Positions 1 to 12,209 are shown, numbered from the stretch's first letter. The stretch: 64,000 nt of DNA from Zygnema cylindricum (GCA_037447655.1 JBBHKE010001791.1:62001-126000); one strand, 5' to 3'. The notes: generated from the letters alone by a model not told the origin. Program-made: numbers and translations.

Positions 1-1521
1 CGTGACTTGGTTTTTAAGTCGAGCGAGAGAAGGGAGACCGCCTTCGGGAGCTCCTCCTCCTAAACTGGAAACGGAGTTCATATAAGGAGGAGCCAAACCA
101 GACATTTGACTCACACTATTTGGGGAGAGACCAGAGAGAGGACTCTTGAGGTCCTCCAAGGCTAAGGAGCCTCCATGACCGTGATCTAAGGGAGCGAGAG
201 AGGAAACATTTGAGTGGAGAGGGAGGAGAGATCCTCCGGTTTGACGGTTTGGGTCCTCCATGGATGACAAACCGCCGGAGTTTCTAAACATTTGACCGTT
301 AAGATGAACCAATCGGGCGAGAATATCTTGTTCGGATACAAGCTCCTCTCTAGTGTTATGTACTTCTTGAGGTAAACCTCGAAAAGATCGCTGTACTTCT
401 ACACCTCCTCCGTACTGTCTTCCTCCTCCTCCTCCTCCTCCCTCTCTTCCATGGTGCTCCATGCCAACCAATGAGTTAGATTTATGAATGCCTCCTCTAT
501 TTCCTATCCTCAGTATTTCCGATTCTCCTCCTAAAAGACTACCACCGAGGGAATTGGAATTATGACCACCCGAGGGCCCATTTTCCTGCAAAACTAATCC
601 TCCTCCTCCTCCACCACCACCTCCTCCTCCTACCACTCCTACCACTCCTCCCACTCCCCCTCCCGCTCCTCCTCCTCCTCCCCCCGTTCCATAAACCATC
701 ACATCCAGTTCCGTATTTAGAGAACTAGACGGTCTCGGATTCATGGAACTGTTTTCTTTACATAGATTGTGTAAATTCCCCATAGAACCGACCGTTAAAC
801 TAGACGATCCGCTCCTTTCCAACTGCCCAAAAACATTCATATCGTACGGCCGCCGGTTCATAAAAGCATACTCGTCTCCTTCCTCCTCTCCCTCCTCATC
901 CTCTCCCTCCTCTCCATCTTCACCGTCCTCTTCCCCTCCAATCTCCCCTCCTCCTCTGCCTCCTCCTCCTCCTCCTCCACCTTCGTTTCCTCCCCCGCCT
1001 CCTCCTCCTCCTCCCAGTCCTCTCCTCCTCTCTCCTCCCTCCACCCCCAACCTCGTCGGTGTATTCGTAGGCCAGGGCTGCAGGGGGGGGTCTGTCTCCT
1101 GGCTTCCCTGATTGGCCGTTGCAATGGACAGCGCCCAGCGGCACATGGGTAGGTCGGTGGCTCCTCCTATACTGCCAGCTGGCAAGTCGTTTGTTGTCTT
1201 CTGCCCTCCAGAATGCTCCGCGATTGCACTCGCCACTGTCGCCGTCCCGACTCCGAAAGCCGCCGCGGCCTTGATGTCCGACTCCTATACCCCCATTAGA
1301 CCCGGAAGAACAACACCACAACCTTTGAGACTTACCTTCCCTCCCTCTCTCCCTCCCTCCCTCTACTCCCCACTTCCTCAAAAGCCTCCTCTCCCACCCA
1401 AAAAGAAAAACACCCAAAATCCATCAACTCACAACCCTTGAGTCTCCTTACCTTCCTCCACACTCCCTCCCCCCCTCCCCCTACTCCCCACTTCCCCCAA
1501 AGGCGCCCCCCCCCTCCCCCC

Positions 1522-1562
<41 letters not shown>

Positions 1563-1950
1563 TCACCTGCGGATCCCTCAAAATCTTCTCCAGCAGCTCC
1601 GTGTACTCCTTCTTGAGCGTGACGTTCCAGTGGTTCTTGACCGCCGAGTCCGTCCGCCCCGGCAGCTGCCGCGCTATGAGGCTCCAGCGCGGGCCGTGCT
1701 TGGCGTAGCCCAGCACTATGACCCGGTTCTCGCGCGAGGCGAAGGCCTCCTTGCTCACCTGGGGGTCGAGGTGGTTCACCCAGCGCAGCCGGCAGGACTT
1801 GGCCGTGCGCCCCTGGAGGCCCTCCTGGGAGGCCAGACGCGCCCAGTTGCGGGCGCCCATGCGCGCGACCAGGCGCCGGAGGGTCAGGTCCTCGCGGCGG
1901 GACCAGGGGCCTTTCACGGACCCCGCCACGGGCATGGCGCCGCGTGGCAA
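1..1950 (-). CDS. R2R3-MYB transcription factor, 3' end outside window
   Basis: Nuclear DNA-binding transcription factor. Exon 1 is 1567-1950 and exon 2 runs from 1284 past the window edge. The intron 1285-1566 has donor CAG|GTGAGA and acceptor TATAG|G in phase 0. Exon 1 encodes repeat R2 (about residues 12-63, Trp16, Trp36, Trp57) and R3 (64-114, Phe70 in place of the first Trp, Trp89, Trp108). Blocks such as KSCRLRW and GRTDSAVKNHWN are typical of plant R2R3 proteins, closest in my judgement to the MYB44/73/77 type (subgroup 22). R3 reads SREN where an acidic EED-like patch is usual. Exon 2 is open over about 1280 bases and encodes a Gly-, Ser- and Asn-rich tail with polyglycine runs and an acidic Glu/Asp/Gly stretch. 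Start: Met at 1950 or the second Met at 1935; both precede R2. Family is certain, target genes unknown. Confidence 0.88.
1285..1566 (-). other. MYB intron with long G/C homopolymer
   Basis: Intron 1 of the MYB gene. On the plus strand it contains an uninterrupted run of 38 C (1523-1560) that ends six bases from the splice donor, preceded by further C-rich sequence. In the transcript this is a G tract directly after the 5' splice site. The assembly length of such a run may be unreliable. Confidence 0.75.
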
Positions 1951-2029
1951 AAGGTCGGGTCGGGAGGGGTTAAGAGCGGGGGATCGGCATGGTTGGCGAG
2001 GACGTGGCGCTCTCGCGCGGTACGGCCGT

Positions 2030-2245
2030 CACGGGTAGTCACAGGTAGTGACAGGTGGTCACGGGTAGTGACAGGTAGTGACGGGTAGTGACGCCCGGTC
2101 ACGGCTTAACGCAGAGGAGCAGTCGTGGTCAAGTCGCTGCAGGTTCTGTCACGTCACGTCACGGTTAGGTATGTGACGTCAGAGTGCGTCAGACTGTGGA
2201 AGGAAGGCGGTCAGCATGACGTCATGTGACGTGACGGGCGGTGGG
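2030..2245. promoter_or_regulatory. Upstream region of MYB gene with TGACG/TGACGTCA cluster
   Basis: Just upstream of the MYB start. 2030-2100 is a run of about seven 10-base units of the form TCACGGGTAG / TGACAGGTAG. 2150-2240 contains repeated ACGTCACGTCACG-type sequence, two perfect TGACGTCA palindromes (2174-2181 and 2217-2224) and further TGACG half-sites (2226-2235). TGACG elements are the known binding sites of plant TGA-type bZIP factors. A regulatory role is inferred from clustering and position. Confidence 0.5.
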
Positions 2246-2800
2246 GTGGGAGGTGAGGACAATTGGTGGGTGGGGGAGGTGGAAGGAGGAGGGCTATCAC
2301 CTGGGGAGGGAGAGGTGGAGGGAGAGGTGGAGGGAGAGGTGGGGTGGTGGGAGGGAAGGGAAAGAGGGAGGAGAGAGGAGGGCCTTCATGCAGAGGGAGA
2401 GGAGGGAAGGTTCTGAGGAGTGGAATGTGGAGGGAGGGAGAGATTTGAGAGGTCAGTGCGCAGGGAGTAGGAGAGACGGGGGAGAAACAGGTGAGAGGAG
2501 GGAAGGACGACGGGAAATATGGGAAATGAAGAAATGGAAGGAAAAAAAGGGGCAGAAAGGAAAGAAAAAGTAACCCAACCGAAAGGAAAGAGAGTAGGAG
2601 AAAAACAGATGACAAAAATGTGGGAAGAAGAAAAAGAAGTGAGGAGAAGCGACCCAAAAAAAGGACAAAAACAAAAAAAAATAAAAAATGCTGAGACACA
2701 AAGAGACAAAGAAAGAGAGAGAAGCAGCGAGAGAGTCACCAAGATGCGACAAAAGGAGCGCGGGAAAGGAGCGAAAATCGACTAAAGCTGGATTTTCAGG
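2245..2800. repeat. Purine-rich low-complexity tract with 12-bp tandem repeat
   Basis: The plus strand is almost entirely purine. About four copies of a GGGAGAGGTGGA unit lie near 2303-2350, followed by GA- and AAG-rich sequence. Open frames on the minus strand here are Leu/Phe/Ser-rich by-products of the composition. It lies upstream of the MYB gene and may be part of its promoter or 5' leader. Confidence 0.6.
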
Positions 2801-5184
2801 AGGGTTGCGTAAGACACAGGCCGCTGAGACCGAGGCTAGATATGGACAAACGTGTACGGCCCCTCGCGTCGGTGCGATCTTCGCTCGGTCGCTTGGTATC
2901 GTGGCGGCGGGTTGCCCGGTGGCGAGGGCTGACGAGCGACAGTGGCTGCGGCGCGTAGGCCTGGGCCGCGCGCGACGCACGTGTCGGTGGCGGGCTAGGC
3001 GGGAGGCGAGGACGCGGAACCGGACGAAAGAGTTGTAGGGGGAAGGGTTCCGCGAATAGCGTGGGCCAATGAGAGGGTGACAGGCATTTTTGACAGAGCG
3101 GCAGAAGAGCCAGGCGGGGAAAGGACGACGAACATTTTGGGACGTAGTGGGAGCTATGATTTTCTGTGTCAATAGTTTTGTCGCATTAGCTTGACGCAAA
3201 ACCCGTAAGTCCGGGTGACGGTACAGTCGACGTACGAAACCGTTTGATTTTTCAAATGACCGTACATAACCGGACAGCACCGTAAGGTCCATTTGTGTCA
3301 ATTTGGTGAAGGCGTATCTGGGGAAGGGCTTTCTTTGTAAAGAAATATGGTGTCGGTTAGTTTCTAGCCTTGCAGGTTAGGGTTGGACCGGCTCGGAAGC
3401 AGAGCCAAAACGTGGACCAGTCGCAGTGGCAGATTCGCGCATCGTTAGGGTTGCAGCGTGCGAAAGTTTCGCATAGAGAGGGCTACTCGCACCGTAGGCC
3501 TGATTGAAACGTACGAAGGCGTACTTTTGTGAAGTCGTATAAGACAATGTAACTAACGTGTGGACATTCAAACTTCAAAGTCCCCTATTTTCATTAAAAA
3601 AAGGGTGAAAAATACAAATGTGTAATAAAAGCCGGCAAAGACGGGAATGGTTTGTCGTTTTATTTTGGAAATACCGTAACGACACAGTATTTGGACCGCA
3701 TTTGGCGGTTCGAAATGTTTTTTCTCCTGCCCGGTTCATTTTACGTAACGAACAAAGCCAAAAACATTTTTTTGTCATTTGGGCAGTACTACAGTAAAAG
3801 TACAATTGTAGTAGAAAAGTATTACGTGAATTACGAAGAAAGTACATTAAGTACACAATATACGACTAAAACATAGATTAATGCTTACACTAAAATGAGT
3901 ACAAAGGAGGGAAAAAAGTGAGCCTGAATTAAATACAGAGTACAGTCCCTTTCAGTACTATTTTGTACTTGAGCATGCAATGAAATGTGAAGGAAATCCT
4001 TTGTTTCTCCTGAACCAACCTTACTTACGGCTGACGCTATATGTTTTTGCCCATTTGAACCCCTTGTTTGGATTTTTTCGATAAACTGATTTTTTACCAA
4101 AATATTTACTGTAATTTTCGAGAAAAAATAATTAGGGTGGCGTTCCATCAGACAAAAAGTGAGGTTGTTTACAGAAATCCGGACCTATCCGTACTACGCC
4201 GTACCTCTTATTGTGTTTATATACGCGAACAACATTACAGAGAATCTTGCCAATATTCGCCAAAGGTCTGGGAGGTATCAATGACCGTTGGATGCTTTTT
4301 CGCGAAGCATTCGCTTCGAAAGTTTATGTAAATGGTGATGTACCTCGATGAGGTACATCACCATTTACAACAAAAATTGAGCGGCGACACGCTGGATAAT
4401 GAATGTACGTGTCAGGACGGCAACCAACGGAAATCAAAAAAATTCGCACATGATATAAGCATTCAAAAATTCAATGGAAATCACGAAAGTAATCTCGCTA
4501 TTTTTGTCGCGCTATTTCGTTACCGGCCATTCGTCACACTATTTGTGGAAGCGCTCATTCGTCACGCAAAAAAGCAAAAACCCTAAAAAAATGAGCTGGC
4601 ATCTGACAAGCGTTTGCAAAGATTACAAAATTTGTGTGGTATGATGCCCTGGTCCGCACGTACATAGTATGCAAATGACGATTTCGAGTTGAAGTTGGTC
4701 CGTGTAAAAAATATTTGACGATTATCAATATACGATCTTATCTTGCGTGGTACCACTCATTTCTGAGCACGTGGATTTATAGACTCAACGCGATAGAACA
4801 TCGTTCAAAGTGTAGTATTCTGAAATGTTGTTCGTACGACTACAAAATTTCATGATGGAAGGCTACCCTTAGAATCAAAATATTATGTTGCTACGGTGGC
4901 ATATACCCGTTCCAAAATAATGTAGATTTCCTTAATAGTTAATAACGTTATACTTCAGTACTGTACTGAACCTTGCAATTTTTCGCACGCGCGAGCGCGC
5001 TGATTGGGACCACGCCTTGTATTCTCCGCGTGACCGTATGTTTAGGGTTATTTTATTTCTGTCTTTTTTTTTATTATTATACAAAAACACATAACAAACC
5101 TTATGACCCTATTGCGATACCCGATTACGGCGTGTGGGACTATCTCTTCCCGGTGTGGACATAGTGACACACGATTTTCTTAAC
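2801..5184. other. Intergenic, no gene recognised
   Basis: 2800-3060 is GC- and CpG-rich. From 3150 on the sequence is A/T-rich with many CGTAC/GTACG words. The open frames are short, overlap on both strands and resemble no family I know. The one clear structure is the hairpin at 4328-4368. Confidence 0.5.
4328..4368. repeat. Perfect 19-bp inverted repeat (hairpin)
   Basis: Arms 4328-4346 and 4350-4368 are exact reverse complements separated by GAT. The left arm begins GTAAATGGTGATG. It does not share the TACACCG termini of the nearby elements. It may be the core of a small fold-back element or a structured transcript. Confidence 0.8.
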
Positions 5185-6060
5185 TACACCGCCAATCGCT
5201 ATTAGCGTAGTGTGCGCTAATTATATTCCGCTTTTTATTTTATTCTCAAATAGCGTAGCTTATTCTATTTTTTTCTTTACGCCATTTAGGGTTATTTTAC
5301 AAGTACTGTGCAAAACGAAAGTACGATGTTGTTTAAATAGTGTGATTTACGGTCAGTGTCAGACCGTACAAACTCGTACCTTTCTAAGTGAGAAATTACA
5401 ATTCATTATGTTTAGTAACCGTGGACGCATGAGAATATGCGCTATAAAAAGAAGATGAAATCGGGCTGTCAAATATCACGTTCGCACATATTCGTCCAAC
5501 AACCAAGTTTCGACTGTGTGAACGTACGATTTGTCCGATTTTCTACAAGTACCTATACTAGTGTAAGCATGATAGCGACCGACATTTATTTTTTTCAAAG
5601 ACCCAAATTATAATTGTTAAACAACTATAATGTATCATAGTTCAAAAGTAAGCGTTTTTATGGTAGGCCTTTGGTAGGTGCACAAAGCTTGGCACAAAAC
5701 TCGCGCAACGTAGGCATATTGTATGTGTGTGTGCTGTGCACACCCCTATACGAGCGTACGAATCTGACGTATGCTCATAGTACAGCGCACGCCGCTGAAC
5801 GAAATTTTTTAGCGAACTGACACGACGTAGGATGACATTGCACGGGAAAAAAAACCGGGAAAAAAAAAACCTGCGGACGAATCTCACAATAGTCCAAAAT
5901 TTACGTACAATAGGCATATTGTATGGGTGTACTGTCACCTACTTTTGAACTATGGAATGTATGTTTTTTTCAAAATTTTCAAATTCTTAATTAGCGTAAA
6001 CCACGGTAATTATTCATATATGCTAAAGAAACTTCTACGCTAATAGCGATTGGCGGTGTA
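5185..6060. mobile_element. TACACCG-family miniature inverted-repeat element, copy 1
   Basis: Terminal inverted repeats 5185-5210 and 6035-6060 match perfectly over 26 bp, beginning TACACCGCCAATCG. Counting the outer TA as target duplication gives CACCG...CGGTG flanked by TA, which would fit a Tc1/mariner- or Stowaway-like mechanism; this is inferred from several copies. It has no coding capacity. A second element (5636-5954) is inserted in it. Confidence 0.75.
5636..5954. mobile_element. 319-bp nested terminal-inverted-repeat element
   Basis: Termini CATAGTTCAAAAGTA (5636-5650) and its exact reverse complement (5940-5954). Flanks are TAATGTAT on the left and GAATGTAT on the right, a 7-of-8 match consistent with a slightly decayed 8-bp target duplication. 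No transposase is encoded. It sits inside copy 1 of the TACACCG family and is therefore younger. Confidence 0.6.
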
Positions 6061-6091
6061 CTGGCCCTCGTAAGGAACCTAGGCTTTAATG

Positions 6092-6293
6092 TACAGCTTG
6101 AATCGTTATTAGCCTTATGTACGCTATATCAGCACCCCAAAATTTTGACATTGATACCTTAAATATAATAAACTACACTATTTAAGGACGTGGACCATAA
6201 TCTGCCACGATCCTGGCAATAAATTAGAATGAATGACGCTAATTTATTCTTTGCACTAATAATTTCTATACGCTAATAACGATTCACGGTGTA
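6092..6293. mobile_element. TACACCG-family miniature element, copy 2 (short)
   Basis: The right end 6269-6293 ends in CGATTCACGGTGTA. The left end 6092-6117 is decayed but keeps GAATCGTTATTAG. About 200 bp, lying 31 bp after copy 1, and non-coding. Confidence 0.55.
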
Positions 6294-7196
6294 CTATACC
6301 GTACATGTCCTTTTTTATGTGAAATAATCCCAAAAATCCCCATAGCGGCCAGAATGAATCCAAGCTAGGCGAAAGTTTTATCACAAAAAATAAGTGAACG
6401 ACAACGCAGAAGTAAAAACTTTGTAGCTTCGCGGTGGACGAGTTTGAATTTGAAAAATTTTGCGCCGCGATAATGTTGCCGCGCCCTTCAGGGCTTTAGG
6501 TTTTCTCCAAAAAAACAAATAATAAATAAGACAAAATAGAAAAAAAAAAATCAGGATTTTAAGGGTGAGAACATGTTATCTCTTTCACAAACCTTTTTGA
6601 AACGGTAAAAGATGTGCGTGACGCTACAGGCTTATGTGCCGTCGATTTCGGTGTCAGCGTCAGCTCTCATCGTCTGGTTCCGTACGCAGAGGCTTTTAAA
6701 TGTAAACGCTGATTTTTTTGGCGCGAAGTGGTTCTATTTTTGTCATTTTGCAACAAGTCCCTTCTGGCATTTGACACACTCTGAACGTACATTTTGTCTT
6801 ATTTGGTACGGATGCTGATCTAAACGTCAGTGCTCGAAGTGTGAGACCGAATCTTTTGTAACTAGGATATGTTTGCCCTTTCTGACATTCGTACATATTT
6901 TGTACTTTCGAATCGGTTTTATTGTTCGTTACAAGCCACGGGATTACACCAGTCGTACGGCCGCACTTTTCCGAAGAAGCTCGAGAGTTCTAACTGCAAA
7001 GGTGGAAAGCATCCGCGCAAATTCTACCGTTCGCGGACATTATGTGCGTTGCGAAGGTGGCTCTCGCCTGGAGCTTTCGGGATTCGAAGGGCCAGTACCA
7101 CAGTACTGTACTGTAGTGGCATCACAGCCCGATATATCGTTTGACCGATGCCGTTTTGCGACGCGGCTCTCCCACTCGTTAAATGTGGCAATTCGC
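6294..7196. other. Intergenic, no gene recognised
   Basis: A/T-rich with scattered CGTAC words. Frames at 6612-6896 and 6869-7217 overlap on both strands or in several frames and have no recognisable domains. I see no promoter or RNA gene. Confidence 0.45.
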
Positions 7197-8224
7197 TACA
7201 CCGCTAATCGTTATTAGTGTTCAAAAAAAAAAAGCGTAAACGCTAATTAACTGATAATAACGCTAATTTGTGATTCTGTGTCATTAAAAAAAAAGCATTA
7301 ACAATAATTTGGCACAACGCCAATTTGTGTGTCTTATTCGCATGTATGCCACCTGTCATCAAAACTATATCAAGTGCAGGTGTACTACCCCTGACAGCAT
7401 TCACCGAGATAGGTATTGTGTTTGTCGTAGTGTTGTGTATCGGCAGGGTTTTGCAGATAATCAATATGTACTTTTTTTTGGCTTGTCGATAATCGATATA
7501 TTGGCACGATTATCGATACCGGTGTTATCGCAGATAAAAAACCGATAACAACGGTACAGACTACTATCGGTGGTCATTGTACGGTTTGTACCGTATAATT
7601 GTGCGGTTAATAACGTCCTATTGAACCGTCGTTATTACGTTACACACATTACCAAACAAATTGTTACACGTGGCATACCACGCTATATACAGTAAAAATA
7701 TAATACAGTATATTAAAAAGCACTATACTTTTTCCACTTATCATCGATAACGAATTTGTTGATCTCAACGCGATTATATTGGGACCCCTGACCGTTCGAT
7801 AACCGATATCTATCGGTATCGGTGTTATCGCGATAGATTTCTTGGCGATACACAACACTACTCGTGGGGTTTCGAAATCCTACGAAACATGTAAATTAGA
7901 GTAAAATTTACGCAATTGTATGCTTAATAATTTTTAATGTTCCGCGCTTTCCAGCGGCTAACTGGTACTGAAGTTTAATCTACATGCGAAAATCACTTAC
8001 TGTTGTAGAAATGAGATGGCACGTGGACACGATGTACGTAAACGAGCTTCTCGTCCATCACACTAATTTTGACGAACGTAATATAAAAAGGTTAACACTA
8101 AATAAATACTTTCCATATTAACATTAATTTTGTTTTAATGTTTATAACACTAATTTACGATTTTGGGCTAAAAAAAGCCGCAACAAAATTAGTGCTATTA
8201 ACGCTAACAACAATTAGCGGTGTA
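7197..8224. mobile_element. TACACCG-family miniature element, copy 3, with nested insertion
   Basis: The left terminus 7197-7221 (TACACCGCTAATCGTT...) and right terminus 8200-8224 are inverted repeats with about three mismatches in 25. Flanking TA on both sides. The 433-bp hAT-like element at 7428-7860 accounts for much of its length. Confidence 0.65.
7428..7860. mobile_element. hAT-like non-autonomous element
   Basis: Begins TAGTGTTGTGTATCG (7428-7442) and ends with its exact reverse complement (7846-7860). The TAGTG start fits the YARNG rule of hAT termini. Both subterminal regions are full of TATCGATA/CGATA palindromes, as expected of transposase-binding subterminal repeats. I found no clean 8-bp target duplication. 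No coding sequence. Confidence 0.6.
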
Positions 8225-9635
8225 CTGTACTTTACAGCATTGTCGATCAGATGTAGCGTTATTATGTCACCCCACAAAATCCAGTATCGCCATGATACGC
8301 CACACAGAGCATTAATAGAGGTATCGATGAACAATGTTACCTCGCACTTGCACTTACCTCAAACTGTACAGAATTTATCATGTTTATCAATAGTGCAATT
8401 AACATTATCGTTTTTATTTGCACTTACACCACCTTTCTTTTGTGCTCAATTTTTATTTTGGAGAACCCCAACCGAAACATAATCTTGCAATTCCAATCCA
8501 ACACTTGGGCTGAAATTCGACAAGTAAATGTAGAAAATGAGTTAAATGTCCAACCAAAACGTCAAAGATAATAGGTTGAGCTTCATGACCCTAAATGGAA
8601 TTTTTTCCCCATTCTGTATAAAGTAACTAGAAAAGCGCTTAATTAAAAACTTAATATTTGAAACCAAGGGGAATTTTGTAAACTCTTCTATTTAGGCAGG
8701 GGAGGAGGGAGACAACCAGTTCACCAGGTCATGCTAGCCAATAAAATTTGTTCAATTTACCCCCAATCGAAGATGATCTCAACTTTGTTACATGTTATCT
8801 GCAACTATGTGATGCTTAGAAGATAACTTAACATTTGGTCAATTATAGATACGACCAGTGTGCTACAAAAAACAGTAAAGGCCACTTTACAAATCCTCAC
8901 AGCGTAAGTTTGGCTAATTTGGTTAAGAAATTCTCTTTTATGATAGTACAAGGTTGGTTGTTTAGACCCAAAAATAGAGTTTAAAAGCCCATAATCATAC
9001 CAACAATGATCCAATTACGTTATTTTATATTTAAAATAATGACGTAACACACATGAAATTATCCTTAGATATTAAAAATAGTTAAAACAAACACTTATGC
9101 ATGTGTTAAAAAACAAACTTTTTAAATCGTAAATTTTCAAATTATGAAGTAACAATCATCGATTTTGGCTTGGAGATTCGAAAACTAGTTGGCTCGTATT
9201 TTGTGAGTTATAGATTTAATGTGTACAAATAGTTACAAACATTTATTTTCCAAATTTCTACGAATGTATAATAAGGTATCGCGTATTTAGAAAAACACGA
9301 AAAAAAAGAAATATCTAGGTTAGGTACGTATTAGCTCCCTATCGATTACGTTTAACTACGTTGTTTGCAAATAATTCCATAATTATACATTTACCATAAC
9401 TTGAATGTTTGTGCCACAATTTATTATGTCAGTTTTTAATGTGAGTTGTACACTTCTATTATTTTAGCGTAAGCAAACTTTTACTATTTATTGAAATGTT
9501 TCGCAAACAAAACGAGATTGGGTGTGTCATTTATTGCAACACTACGTTAAAGTATCCTTATTTTGGGTTAAAATATTTAGATTCGCGTGTCCAAAGTTAC
9601 TTTCACAACGTGAGTTTTACGAGAGAAATCATCAA
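8225..9635. other. Intergenic, A/T-rich, nothing recognised
   Basis: No open frame longer than about 70 codons that resembles a protein, no clear repeat structure and no RNA gene. Confidence 0.5.
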
Positions 9636-10335
9636 TGTAAATTTGTGACCTCCATTGGCCCACAGAATATCCAACTTATATGAAGCCTCTAGGATAGAAT
9701 TTGCCCTTTTGACTGTCAAACAAAATAAAAGCCATCGGTCATACAAGAGTATTGACCAACTTCACCCCTGTGAAGGCCCAACTCCCTTGAGTCAGACGCA
9801 AAAAAAATTTATGAATTTGCTCCCCTGAGCAGTAAGTTATAGTTGGCCAAAGATGGCCTATAAATTCAAAAGGTCTCTCCGCCGACGGTAGCTCACAAAC
9901 CGCCAAATGACCACTCCGGTGCATCGGCTCCACTATGAGTCGTTCGATCTGAAGTCGAAAATTACTTACGTCCGTTTAAATTCTATATTGTTTCGTGTTT
10001 GTTGGTTCGTAATATGTTAAATGGAGTATGTAAAGTAGTACGTATTTAAATAGAAATCACACCCAATGTACGTAACGCTTAATCAAGACCTAACGCATAA
10101 GACGAACGGCTACGCCGTACGGCAGTCATCTTTTAGGACCTAGGATCTAATTCTGGTCTAAGCGCCTAGCTTTTGCTAAGAGCTATGTCTCTTGCTCCCT
10201 TAGTCTGTCTTCCTAACTGCTTCACGCAACCATGGTTGTCTTTGAGTCCTCAGTGACTATGACAAGTGTGAGGACTTAAAAACCTTCATAGACAGATTGA
10301 CAAAAGACAGAAAAAGGAAAATACCTTTTACAACA
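9636..10335 (-). repeat. 3' LTR of copia B
   Basis: Starts TGTTGTAAAAGG at 10335 and ends at 9636, both reading on the minus strand. It contains the antisense tRNA-like module (plus strand 10086-10160) and the hairpins with AGGG/AAGG loops (about 9760-9835). It has lost sequence near 9880 relative to the LTRs at 12210-12898 and 20374-21366. Confidence 0.75.
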
Positions 10336-10378
10336 CTCCCCTACTTTTCTAATCTATTTTTTGCTTCAGTCCACACTT

Positions 10379-12177
10379 CTACCGGCAAAATACCAATTTG
10401 GGAGAAGGCAGAAGTTTGGTCATCATTGCTGCTACCACCTCCCTATCCGGTCTATATTCCAAACTTATGATTTTATTCTCAAATTTCTCGCTAACAAAGC
10501 TCAATCTGATATCCATGTGATTTGCTTTGAATTGATGCTTTGGAAATGCTACAACTGCAATTGCAGTTTGATTTTCAAAGAATATTTTTTGCACTCCATT
10601 CTTCATATAACCAAGTTCTTGAAGCAATGATTTCACCCAGATCAATTCTTTCCCGGCCAAACAAGAGGCCATATACTCAGCCTCCATGGTGGACTGAGCA
10701 ATCACCTTTGTTGCTTGCTGCTTTAACAACAAGCCCCATTTCCAACATACAACACATACCTAGATGTAGACCTCCTCATCGAAGAAACCCCATAATTGGC
10801 ATCACTCCAAGTGGTGATGTCAGTATTATCCCCCCGCAAATGCAATCACAAATCTCTTGTTCCTCTCAAGTACTACATGCCTCTCTTGGCCACTTCTCAA
10901 TCTTTCTTCCTAAGATCATTCAGACTCCTACTTAATATTCCTACAGCTGTTGCTATATCAAGACGGGTACAGTTCATAAAATAGATCAAACTACCAACAA
11001 CTTGTCTGCACGGAATATTCTACATGAACTCTCTTTCCTCCGGTCCCAACTCATCATCCATGACCATAACTCCCCCTCCTGAATTCCCATCATTTCCCTT
11101 CTTTAAATTTATTGGAGTTGTACAACTATTTGTTTTATCCATTTGAAATTTCTCAAACATGTTTTCGATTGCCTCTTTTTGAGTTAGCTTGATTATTTTC
11201 TTCTCTCTATCCGTCTCCATCTGAATTCCCAAAATATATTGCGCTTCCCCAAAATCCTTCATTTCAAATCTACCTTTTAGATCCTTTTTCAGTTCATTAA
11301 TTTTCTCCATTGATATACTTAAAACAAGCAAATCATCAACATAGATTGCAATAAAAATTATACGATCCTCATCCTCAAATAGATAGATAGAATGATTCGA
11401 GCTAATTTGGATATGTCCCAAATTCGTCAAAAACTCGTCCAATTTTTTGTTCTATTGGCGCGGAGCCTGCTTTAGTCCATAAAGGGAGTTTATCAATCTG
11501 CACACCTTGATTTCTTCCCCTTTCTCCACAAACCTTTCCGACTCTCGCATGAAGATCTCTTCTTCCAATTCCACCTGCAGGAAAGTTGTTTTGATGTCTA
11601 TCTGTTGCAATTCCATGTCTTTTGCCACCGCCAAACTAAGTAGAACTAGGATAGAGGGAAATTTAACAAGCGGAGCAAAGGTCTCCTTTTAATCGATCCC
11701 TTCTTTCTGTGTGAACCCTTTGGCCACTAATCTGGCCATGTACCGCTCGATAATGTTATATGGATTGAGTTTCACCTTAAATGCCCACTTGCATCCAATC
11801 GGTTTTATGTCCGGGCGTTAGTCCACCAATTCCCATGTGTTTGCTTCCATAATGGAAGCAATTTCATCATGAATAGCTGTCATCCATCTACTTCTTTCCG
11901 GACTATTAATTGCTGCCAAATAGTTTTTGGGTTCACTCAAATGTGACAGTTTAGTTACTTTATTATTCACTTGTCTTTCTTGAAGTCTCTTGCTGCTTCT
12001 CCTTCCTCCTTCAAAATATGATGCCAGAATAGAGGGTACTCTCGGATTTTTCCTAATGACTTCATCTTTTTTCGTATCCATGGAATCCATCTGCGATCGT
12101 TCATCCTCCATTTTTCGGTCTTTTTTTGTCCTCTTCCTCGGTTTGAACCGAAAATCGTGGCTCCAAATGGAAGTCAT
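10379..12177 (-). pseudogene. copia B pol remnant (RT and RNase H)
   Basis: Broken copia polyprotein. 11818-12177 corresponds to the region before reverse transcriptase (ending NTWELVD). 11452-11692 and 11020-11442 carry reverse transcriptase, with the YVDDLLVL catalytic box in the latter. 10379-10732 carries the end of RNase H, including STMEAEYMAS and a decayed HMDIRLSFV region. Stops and frame changes separate the pieces. In the RNase H part an expected DNQAA motif reads ENQTA, so a catalytic Asp is lost. Confidence 0.85.
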
Positions 12178-12209
12178 TATTGGTCAGATTTTTCCCTTCA
12201 TCTGCAAAG

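Noticed and set aside
743-1441. Pro/Ser-rich plus-strand frames and Glu/Arg-rich minus-strand frames opposite the MYB tail
   Set aside because: They are the other readings of the Gly/Glu-rich MYB exon 2; only one minus-strand frame continues open from the splice acceptor to the window edge.
1438-2088. 216-codon plus-strand frame over MYB exon 1
   Set aside because: Shadow of the GC-rich MYB exon; the minus strand has the clear R2R3 repeats.
2453-3301. 282-codon open frame on the minus strand
   Set aside because: Its C-terminal third is the pyrimidine-rich complement of a purine tract and the rest has no domain; long only because of composition.
8138-8571. Plus-strand frames with hydrophobic segments
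   Set aside because: They begin inside a TACACCG element, overlap each other and have no recognisable domain.
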